Assembly: GCA_013286085.1 (NCBI GenBank)
Contig: JABDGK010000002.1
Location: 33,303 to 97,302, forward strand
Direction of reading: 5' to 3'
Source: Gammaproteobacteria bacterium
GTDB taxonomy: Bacteria; Pseudomonadota; Gammaproteobacteria; DSM-16500
Length of the DNA stretch: 64,000 nucleotides
Shown here: piece by piece, positions 56,283 to 64,000 of the stretch
How the letters are laid out: each line of letters opens with the position of its first letter
How positions within the stretch are numbered: the first letter of the stretch is position 1
The notes under the pieces: model-generated
What the model was told of the DNA's origin: nothing
Database searches by the model: none
The model's input: the letters and a program-made list of their open reading frames with translations, nothing else
Translations under genes and position numbers: made by a program

Positions 56283-57263
56283 TTAATTTACTATCTGCAC
56301 TTGTTTTAATGCAGTTTTAATAACATCAACATTCGCTCCGGTTTTGAATGCATTTTCGCTCAAGTAACGCCGCCAACCTCGTGCACCTGGCTCGCCTTGA
56401 AACACACCCAAAATATGCCGTGTGATACTCGATAGCTTCACATTATTTGTTAATTGTTCTTCAATATACGGTAATAAATTTTCGATTATCGCATGACGTG
56501 TTTTCACACTTTCCGCATCTTGAAAAAATTTTTTTTCAACTTCCGCTAAAAAATAAGGATTCGTATAAGCTTCACGCCCAATCATCACGCCATCGACAGA
56601 CTGAAGCTGTTCTGCAATATCCGCTATATTTTTAAGCCCACCATTTAAAATAATAGTTAATGCAGGAAAATCTTGTTTGAGTTGTCGCACAACATCATAA
56701 CGCAACGGTGGAATCTCGCGATTTTGTTTTGGGCTTAAGCCATTTAGCCACGCTTTACGCGCATGAATAATAAAAACGTCACAACCTGCCTTTGCAATAG
56801 TCTGAATGAAATGGCATAACGCTTCATAAGAATCTTGCTCATCCACACCAATACGACATTTTATTGTAACGGGCACTTTTACCACTGCCCGCATCGCAGC
56901 AATACAGTCAGCCACTAGCTCGGGATTTAACATCAAACACGCACCAAACCGACCCGATTTAACGCGATCACTAGGGCAACCTACATTTAAGTTAATTTCA
57001 TCATAGCCATGATCCTCGCCCATCTTGGCACACTGAGCCAATGCAGCAGGATCACTACCTCCCAATTGCAATGCCACAGGATGCTCGGCGGCATCATAAG
57101 CTAAAAACCGCTGGTAATCCCCATAAATCAAGGCACCCGTCGTCACCATTTCCGTATATAACAAGGCGTTAGGCGCAATCAGACGCAAAAAGTACCGATC
57201 GTGACGATCAGTCCAATCCATCATAGGAGCTACAGAAATCAGTCGATTTAACATAAGGTGCAC
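56283..57263 (-). CDS. dusA: tRNA-dihydrouridine(20/20a) synthase DusA
   Basis: [63 protein letters not shown]. Confidence 0.96.
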   Translation of the reverse strand: MHLMLNRLISVAPMMDWTDRHDRYFLRLIAPNALLYTEMVTTGALIYGDYQRFLAYDAAEHPVALQLGGSDPAALAQCAKMGEDHGYDEINLNVGCPSDRVKSGRFGACLMLNPELVADCIAAMRAVVKVPVTIKCRIGVDEQDSYEALCHFIQTIAKAGCDVFIIHARKAWLNGLSPKQNREIPPLRYDVVRQLKQDFPALTIILNGGLKNIADIAEQLQSVDGVMIGREAYTNPYFLAEVEKKFFQDAESVKTRHAIIENLLPYIEEQLTNNVKLSSITRHILGVFQGEPGARGWRRYLSENAFKTGANVDVIKTALKQVQIVN

Positions 57264-57437
57264 ATGATAGCAAAAATTTTAGGCAGATTAAACCTGTCTG
57301 CAAACAATGATCACGATTATAATAATTCATTAAAATTCAATATGTTGGTTTTTAACTAGCCAAAAGGCCACCCATCACCGAAATCAGCCTCGTCTGCTAT
57401 ACTTTTTGTACTAATTAGACACAAATAGGAGTGTGAC

Positions 57438-60400
57438 ATGGATAATCGTATCCAGCAATTAATGAATGAACTGCAATCGGATCGAGCAAAAAAAGCCAAA
57501 AAATTGATAACCGATGCAGATATTCAAATCCTGAAGGAAATCGAAATTGAAGCCAACGTAAATCACGATGCAGCAGTGATCAAGGTCCTCAACACAACCT
57601 TTTTTCAATTCACCCCTTTTCTTGCCCAATTATTTGATCAGTTGAGCGCATATGATAATTCAGAGATTCTTAATGCCGCATTGAATCATGCAAATAGATT
57701 CAATGGCGAACAATATGGCAAGATGCTAGAACATTTTATCAATAGAGGTCATGCCGGCAAAGAATTCGCTAAAAAAATAATTGCGGCTACCCTTCAAAAA
57801 ATGCCATATGCGAGTGAAATTCAAAATTATAATTTGCTAATTGCATCTGAACTTGAAGACAAAAAACTTTATAACGCAGCATTGAAAAGAGGCGCAAGAG
57901 TTATCAGTGGAAAAAACCTCGCTGAGAAAACGAAGATTGAAGATTCAACCTATGAAGAAATTAAAAGAATCAACTCAACAGCTTTCTCATCATACGAAGA
58001 AAAATTTAATAAGCTGAATATTTCGGATGAAAAACTGATTAAGGTAGCAACTGACATAGGAACAAGATTAAAAGACGGCGCACAATATAGAAAAATGTTG
58101 GAATATTTTATCCGCAAAGGACCTGATGGCGCCAAGACAGCTAAAAAGCTAATTCAAAAGTTCTTAACAATACTGCCGCATAATACAAATAAACTAAATC
58201 ATTGCTTAATGATCGCCGCCAAACTTGGTGATAAAGATCTATACGTTGCCATCGAAAATACAGGTGGTCAAATTATTCATCAAGAAAAAGTTAAAGACTT
58301 GACAAAAAATATCCTGTTAGCCGATGAAACAGGTAGAACCGTACTGCATTATGCTTGTGAAGGTAATAATAAAGAATTACAGAAAAAAATTGCGAACGAC
58401 ATAAGAAAAATTGCAACCGATACACATAAACTCCCCCATAAGAAAGAATGGTTACAAATTATAGATTATCCAGACGATATACACGACTCAATAAAATCTA
58501 GTAAGTTTTATCCTTATAAATTACTCAACAATGACGGTAAGCCAGCAAGAAAAATGATTAAGTTCAATCAATGGTATCAAGATAAATTCGATCAATTAAG
58601 TGAGCATACTAATGAATCTATCCAAACAGCAGAGCAAGTAGCAAGCCAATTAAATGCGGTGGAATACGGCAAAATGCTGGCATATTTCATTAAGAAAGAC
58701 GTAGGTGGCGTCATGGTAGCAAAGCGGCTCATCACCTCAATTATTGAAAGTGACGATAATCTTGAAAAATTAGATCGCAGCTTGATGATGGCAGCAAGAT
58801 TAGGCGATCAAGAATTATATGATGCCGTATGGAAGGCAGGAGCACGGTTTGCACGTAACGGTCTTCTCGTTCGAGATGAAACGGGTCAAACTCTCCTCCA
58901 TTATGCTTGTGCTAGCAACAATGGGAAATTAGTTCATAAAATTGTGCGAGCAATGCAGCAAGGAGCTGATGGAATATCAAGTAATGAAAATTATTTTGCT
59001 ATACCAAAAGAAGCTTTTAAAAATGGCCAGTTTAATCCATTTAAAATGCGCGATAACCGGGATAAAATTACTATTAATCCCCTAGAACCCATACATTTTA
59101 TGAGTAAGGAACTAGCTAAACAATTAGGTAGCATGAATTGGGGTGCGGAAGATGAACCCTATTACCTCCCGACAGAAGGCCCAGGCAGTTTTCTTTCAGC
59201 CGTCATCGATTGTGAAATTCGAAATATAGTCCCAGGCCAAGGCCTAGCGTGGGCAAGCCAAAAAGCATCTATACATGCCCACCTCATTGAAGCCATCGCC
59301 TTACAAGCAAAAGGCTTTGCGGGTCCGCTCGTCGCCAATATAGCCGCTGATGCAGCCACTCTTGCTGCCAATATGATTGAAAGTGGCATATTTATTGGTG
59401 GTATCGGTTTATTAATTGCAATGGGTGTCGTAATCGATGAAAAACTAGCGCAAAGCAAAGCATTAAAATACACCGGTGCAAGTGGAGAAATATTTCTAAA
59501 TGGACAACCTAAAATACCTTATAACAATAAAAACGACAGTAATCATGATATAGAATTAGCATTAGCATTTAGAGATACAGACACACTCAAAAAATTTGTT
59601 TCAGCAGAATCACCTAAATTATTTAGTGAAACCAGTGACGATATTCTTGGCTTAGTCAGATCCATTTCTCACCTGGGGGATGAGGACTTTAAAGTAAAAT
59701 TTTTTACGATGCTTGCTTCAAATCGCAGCCTTATGGCAGGCGCGACAGACAGAGTAACAGGTACCAGTAAAAAGCTTTCCTACGACACCACACGACTAGA
59801 TGATGTATTTGATATTTTATATAGAAGAGAAGACAGTAGTGTAGGTATAGCCGTTACTAAGCAATTGATAACCGAGATGAATAGCATAATAAGCACGCTT
59901 GATAAATTCGAGCAAGCCAACGAAATTCTAGCTATCAAACAAAGAATAGAAATTGCAGAAAAATGGCAAACAAAATTTGATAATCAACAAAAACATACCG
60001 CGGAACATGAAAAATATTACAATGAAGAATTAATAGAAGCACTAGAAAATTTTGATAATTATAAAATACAACACATCATTACACATGGCGAATTTAATCA
60101 CACCTCAAAAGAAGTTCTACATGCACTGCAACATACTCATCTGTACGATGGCACCTTAATTTATAGTGATGCATCAAAGAAAACAGTTGATTTCAAAACA
60201 ATGCTATATACAGGATTAGCCAGAAAATCGAAATCAGAAGAATTCTATGCACTCATGCAAACTCTTTTGACTAACGAAAAAAATGGTGACGCAATAGCCA
60301 AACAAATAATAGAAATGACTGTCGCAACATATGATCATCCGTATAATAAAGGTGCATCGAATGAAACACACCTAGAAGCCCAAGAAAAATTAAAAGCTTG

Positions 60401-63068
60401 TGCTCTATTTGCCGCATCACTTGGTGATACCGCTAGTTTAAATAAGGCAATTCGCGCACTAAAAATTCATCATCGCATTAATATCCTTGATATTGTTGAT
60501 AAACAGGGCTCTAACATATTACATTATGCTGCTAAAGCACAAAGAAGCATCATGATAAAACACATTATCACTAAAACAGCCATCATTAGTGACTTTATTC
60601 TGCTAAAAGAAAAAAGAAAAGAGCTTACCGCATTTCGTCTAATGAAAATTACAACAGCTAGAGAAGTGATGGAGTTGCGCAATAAAGAAGATAAATCCCC
60701 ACTAGATATGTTAATCAACAAAGAGGCGAATGTTGAATTAGATAAATTACTTGGCGGAACCATTGGCTTTCGTGCTCGTAATGAATATATACAAAATGCA
60801 ATTCAACACCATAAAGATCATGTGAAAACAGCGGCGAACGTCACAGCAGGACTCAGTGCACTCGTGTTCGCTACTGTTTGCTTTATTCCTGGCGCTATCG
60901 CAGTAGGCACAACGATTGGCGCTGCAGTGGCATCCGCTACAATACACGTCGCACGTAATTTTTCATTTGGTGCGGGTATTTTAGAAGGCGCTAGTGCTGT
61001 ATTTCTTGCGAAAGTAACAGAAAATTTCGCCATGCCTGCAGCAGTGGAGTTATTTACTGAAGCAAATAAAGCACTTAGTTCTTGGTTCAATGGCGATGTC
61101 ATGCGGGTGAATCCAGATTACAGTGATCGTATATTTTTTAAATACAATCAGATGGTAACTAACCTAGCAAACAAACTCTCTCAATCAGCTATCAACAATA
61201 CAGAAAAATTGACAAGTTTCTTACTGGATGAAATTCGACAAACAATAAATGCGGAATCCAATCCAGCCATGAAAGAAATCGCCTGGCTAGCCTGTGTTAA
61301 AACACTCGATATGATTCAAGAAAAAACCAAAGGGACTCCTGAAAACGCGGCCGAAATTATAAAAGCAATTAACAATAGCGCCGAAGAGATTAACAATCAA
61401 GCCAAGTGGAATGAGAACAACAATGAACTCTATAAAACTCAGCAAGAATTTATTACGAACTTACACGCATCCAATACCCTACTGGGTTTAAATATTCGTC
61501 CAAATTCAACAGAATCAGGTTATTTGAAAAACTTAAATAACCAACTTGATGAACGCATTAATCAAGTAGATAAAGCCAAAGAGGAGCTTGTTAGTAAAGC
61601 AGAAATGAAAGGATCTGAAGATTTTATTACTGCCGCAACTAACAAGGCAACGAGTGATCTTGAGAGACGAAAAAAGACATCAACACTGCCTCATGATCAA
61701 TTGGAGGCTCAATATAATGAACAAATCACTTATATCAACGAACTCAACAAAGCTTATGATCAGCTAGTGACATATCGTGATAAAAACATTTATTTACGTA
61801 GGTTCTTAGTCACCGACAGCAGAGTGGCTATTAGTGAAGATAACGCACTGAAACAACTAAAAGAAGATTTATTTGATAAGCTACATGAAATTGAAGGCGG
61901 ATTATTAAGTGGGCCATTAACCAATGCCACTAATGATTTTTTTAAGAAACATAAATCTTCATTACTAAGTGAGGACGCAAAAAATCAATTACGTGATGTA
62001 CTAAATACAGCTTATAAAGATATTGAGCATCCCCAACCTGCTAAAGCTATTGAGATGGAAAAAATTCTAGATACCTATTTTCATGCTAGAAAAATCATAA
62101 ACAATACTCATGCTCATGGATATAAAATAGAACCAACACTGGGATCGTTAGCCGTTAATTATACGCCTATTGCATCATTAGCCGTTGAATATAATCCTAT
62201 ACAAGAACTACAAACAATATATCAAGATTTCCAAAACTCCTGGTTGCTCTCAATCTGGGTTGAAAAAGAAGAAGGGGATAGAAAAGTTCATGATTATCAG
62301 CTTGACCCTTTACTCGATAAATATTACCAAGAAATAGAAGATATAAAAATCGCATTACTAAATTTAAGCACTCTACAGACGATTTCAACACAAGACCGCA
62401 TAGATAAAATTACCGAGATTTTAACGAACCACCCCATTTTACTTCATGCCCAAGAAAGAATTGATAATCTGAAAAAAGATATCGAAACCATTCAAAACAG
62501 ATGGACAGAATCCTCTTCCACGGAAGAACGAAATACCATATATATGAATTTTGTAAATGGAAATAATTTTATTGAAGCATATGAAAAAGCTCTTGAAGCC
62601 TCACGCAAAATTGAACTCATCATGCCAACAATAGTTTCTAATGCTAAATCTAAACTTACAGAAGAAAAAAACTCAGAAACACCCGCAACGACTCCACATG
62701 CTAAGGTGTCGACTAGCCACCTGGCTATCTCCTTAAAACTAAGCAGACACAACTCAGAAGAGAAATACCCATTATCCCCTTTGGCTAATAACAACGAACC
62801 CATGACACCACCAACAAAAGCTGAACATGAGCAATTTGAGAAACTCTTTGGATATGAATTTTCACCAAAGCAAGGACCGTCTTTTACAACTACTGCTTCT
62901 GTGACGAATGCTTCAGAAGAACCATTAGAAACCAAAAAAGAAGTTGTACTGCCCCCACTTCGATTGAATCGTTTATTAAACCCTGCAATCAAACCGAATA
63001 TACCCCCATCTGTAATTATAGATGAACCCAAGCAAACGACTCCTTCGACTCCTTCAAAAAAATCATAA
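57438..63068 (+). CDS. Giant (1876 aa) ankyrin-repeat protein with internal modules and hydrophobic segments; candidate effector
   Basis: Ankyrin signatures DETGRTVLHYACEGNN, DETGQTLLHYACASNN, KQGSNILHYAAKAQ; hydrophobic stretches GGIGLLIAMGVVI and ALVFATVCFIPGAIAVGTTIGAAVASATI; RBS AGGAG before ATG. Confidence 0.8.
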   Translation: MDNRIQQLMNELQSDRAKKAKKLITDADIQILKEIEIEANVNHDAAVIKVLNTTFFQFTPFLAQLFDQLSAYDNSEILNAALNHANRFNGEQYGKMLEHFINRGHAGKEFAKKIIAATLQKMPYASEIQNYNLLIASELEDKKLYNAALKRGARVISGKNLAEKTKIEDSTYEEIKRINSTAFSSYEEKFNKLNISDEKLIKVATDIGTRLKDGAQYRKMLEYFIRKGPDGAKTAKKLIQKFLTILPHNTNKLNHCLMIAAKLGDKDLYVAIENTGGQIIHQEKVKDLTKNILLADETGRTVLHYACEGNNKELQKKIANDIRKIATDTHKLPHKKEWLQIIDYPDDIHDSIKSSKFYPYKLLNNDGKPARKMIKFNQWYQDKFDQLSEHTNESIQTAEQVASQLNAVEYGKMLAYFIKKDVGGVMVAKRLITSIIESDDNLEKLDRSLMMAARLGDQELYDAVWKAGARFARNGLLVRDETGQTLLHYACASNNGKLVHKIVRAMQQGADGISSNENYFAIPKEAFKNGQFNPFKMRDNRDKITINPLEPIHFMSKELAKQLGSMNWGAEDEPYYLPTEGPGSFLSAVIDCEIRNIVPGQGLAWASQKASIHAHLIEAIALQAKGFAGPLVANIAADAATLAANMIESGIFIGGIGLLIAMGVVIDEKLAQSKALKYTGASGEIFLNGQPKIPYNNKNDSNHDIELALAFRDTDTLKKFVSAESPKLFSETSDDILGLVRSISHLGDEDFKVKFFTMLASNRSLMAGATDRVTGTSKKLSYDTTRLDDVFDILYRREDSSVGIAVTKQLITEMNSIISTLDKFEQANEILAIKQRIEIAEKWQTKFDNQQKHTAEHEKYYNEELIEALENFDNYKIQHIITHGEFNHTSKEVLHALQHTHLYDGTLIYSDASKKTVDFKTMLYTGLARKSKSEEFYALMQTLLTNEKNGDAIAKQIIEMTVATYDHPYNKGASNETHLEAQEKLKACALFAASLGDTASLNKAIRALKIHHRINILDIVDKQGSNILHYAAKAQRSIMIKHIITKTAIISDFILLKEKRKELTAFRLMKITTAREVMELRNKEDKSPLDMLINKEANVELDKLLGGTIGFRARNEYIQNAIQHHKDHVKTAANVTAGLSALVFATVCFIPGAIAVGTTIGAAVASATIHVARNFSFGAGILEGASAVFLAKVTENFAMPAAVELFTEANKALSSWFNGDVMRVNPDYSDRIFFKYNQMVTNLANKLSQSAINNTEKLTSFLLDEIRQTINAESNPAMKEIAWLACVKTLDMIQEKTKGTPENAAEIIKAINNSAEEINNQAKWNENNNELYKTQQEFITNLHASNTLLGLNIRPNSTESGYLKNLNNQLDERINQVDKAKEELVSKAEMKGSEDFITAATNKATSDLERRKKTSTLPHDQLEAQYNEQITYINELNKAYDQLVTYRDKNIYLRRFLVTDSRVAISEDNALKQLKEDLFDKLHEIEGGLLSGPLTNATNDFFKKHKSSLLSEDAKNQLRDVLNTAYKDIEHPQPAKAIEMEKILDTYFHARKIINNTHAHGYKIEPTLGSLAVNYTPIASLAVEYNPIQELQTIYQDFQNSWLLSIWVEKEEGDRKVHDYQLDPLLDKYYQEIEDIKIALLNLSTLQTISTQDRIDKITEILTNHPILLHAQERIDNLKKDIETIQNRWTESSSTEERNTIYMNFVNGNNFIEAYEKALEASRKIELIMPTIVSNAKSKLTEEKNSETPATTPHAKVSTSHLAISLKLSRHNSEEKYPLSPLANNNEPMTPPTKAEHEQFEKLFGYEFSPKQGPSFTTTASVTNASEEPLETKKEVVLPPLRLNRLLNPAIKPNIPPSVIIDEPKQTTPSTPSKKS

Positions 63069-63104
63069 TTCGCGAATGCTGCGCTCTCCCGGACTTGATC
63101 CGGG

Positions 63105-63305
63105 ATTGCGCAATCTGAGGCATCCACACGAATTTTTTATAACCCATTGTATTTAATTGCAACCCCCAGATACTTTGGTCGCCTTATCGAGCCGCGCGTC
63201 AGCAAGCGTCACGATACGTTAAGTCTCGTGACGCTTGCTGACGCGCGGCTCGGATAAAAACTAGCTATGCCCAGAAAAATTCGTGGGGATGCCTCAGTTC
63301 GCAAT
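63105..63305. repeat. Large imperfect inverted repeat enclosing a smaller palindrome
   Basis: Arms ATTGCGCAATCTGAGGCATCCACACGAATTTTT (63105-63137) and AAAAATTCGTGGGGATGCCTCAGTTCGCAAT (63275-63305). Confidence 0.85.
63188..63252. repeat. Dispersed GC-rich palindrome, full copy
   Basis: CGAGCCGCGCGTCAGCAAGCGTCACGATACGTTAAGTCTCGTGACGCTTGCTGACGCGCGGCTCG. Confidence 0.95.
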
Positions 63306-63427
63306 GACAGAGGTTAGTATTTATTGCACAAGGTGAGTTTTTAATACTATTAACATGGGATAAATGATAAAAATCCAGTAAAATACTCGTAAATAACCAT
63401 TAAATTAGCTATTGCGAGATAAACCAG

Positions 63428-64000
63428 ATGAAACCTTATCAGTGGATTTTATTCGATGTCGATGACACCTTATTCCACTTTGACTCCCATCGCGGACTAC
63501 AATTAATGTGCTCTACGCTCAATATTCCTTTTACTACAGAGGATTATGAAGAGTATGAAATCATTAACAAAGCTCTCTGGATTGACTATCAAAATGGCCA
63601 GATTACTGCTGCAGAGATACGTTATAAACGTTTCGAAGCATGGGCAAACAAATTGCAAGCTTCACCCCACGAGTTAAATAATGCTTTTATGAAAGCGATG
63701 GCGGAGATATGCACCCCAATTGACGGTGCTATTAATTTATTAAATACACTAAAAAACAAAGTTTCACTGGGTATTATTACCAATGGATTTACGGAATTAC
63801 AAAAAGCGCGCGTGGAACGCATGGGACTGCAGGATCATTTTGATGTGCTAGTCATTTCAGAACAAGTTGGTATTCCGAAACCGCATCCCGGTATTTTTGA
63901 ACATGCACTTAATATGATGGGCAATCCAGCACGCGAAAAAGTTTTGATGGTCGGTGATAATCCGGACTCTGATATTATCGGGGGAATCAATGTTGGCATT
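63428..64000 (+). CDS. HAD-family hydrolase, YjjG-like nucleotidase, truncated by window edge
   Basis: ATGAAACCTTATCAGTGGATTTTATTCGATGTCGATGACACC = MKPYQWILFDVDDTLFHFDSHRG; ITNGFTELQKARVERMGLQDHFD; frame open to end. Confidence 0.85.
   Translation, partial: MKPYQWILFDVDDTLFHFDSHRGLQLMCSTLNIPFTTEDYEEYEIINKALWIDYQNGQITAAEIRYKRFEAWANKLQASPHELNNAFMKAMAEICTPIDGAINLLNTLKNKVSLGIITNGFTELQKARVERMGLQDHFDVLVISEQVGIPKPHPGIFEHALNMMGNPAREKVLMVGDNPDSDIIGGINVGI

Noticed and set aside
62492-63127. 211-aa antisense ORF opposite the ankyrin gene
   Set aside because: Antisense of a long well-supported ORF; Ser/Val-rich composition typical of shadow ORFs; no RBS evidence.

Overview
This 64 kb window comes from an AT-rich gammaproteobacterium. 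Housekeeping operons are interleaved with large effector-like ORFs, ankyrin repeats and a eukaryotic-like GTPase fold, which suggests a host-associated, Legionellales-like lineage; that placement is inference only. Recognisable blocks: a TPP riboswitch with thiE-thiM-thiD-tenA; a reduced MSHA pilus operon (pilin, mshG, E, N, M, L, K, J, pilN-like, mshI); mlaFEDCB; kdsD-kdsC-lptC-lptA-lptB-hpf-HPr; pmbA, darP and tldD; mscK-ampG; sdaA; a queuosine-precursor transporter; pssA; nrdA-nrdB with putative NrdR and DnaA boxes; dusA; and the start of a yjjG-like HAD gene. The observations most worth a second look are: (1) a periplasmic Cu/Zn-SOD-like protein in which three of the four canonical Cu-ligand histidines are Asp; (2) a Rab/Ras-like domain protein with degenerate GTP-binding motifs, apparently co-transcribed with an internally duplicated proline-rich protein; (3) a ~2.1 kb segment carrying a coiled-coil, effector-like gene with its own promoter, flanked by exact 21-bp direct repeats between sodC and the next gene; (4) two inverted ~86-bp structured repeats whose stems differ but remain self-complementary; (5) a dispersed GC-rich palindrome family with full, core-only, degenerate, nested and split copies; (6) a 1876-aa modular ankyrin protein; (7) a truncated prepilin gene joined to an RND-pump C-terminal remnant. 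No tRNA, rRNA or CRISPR was recognised.
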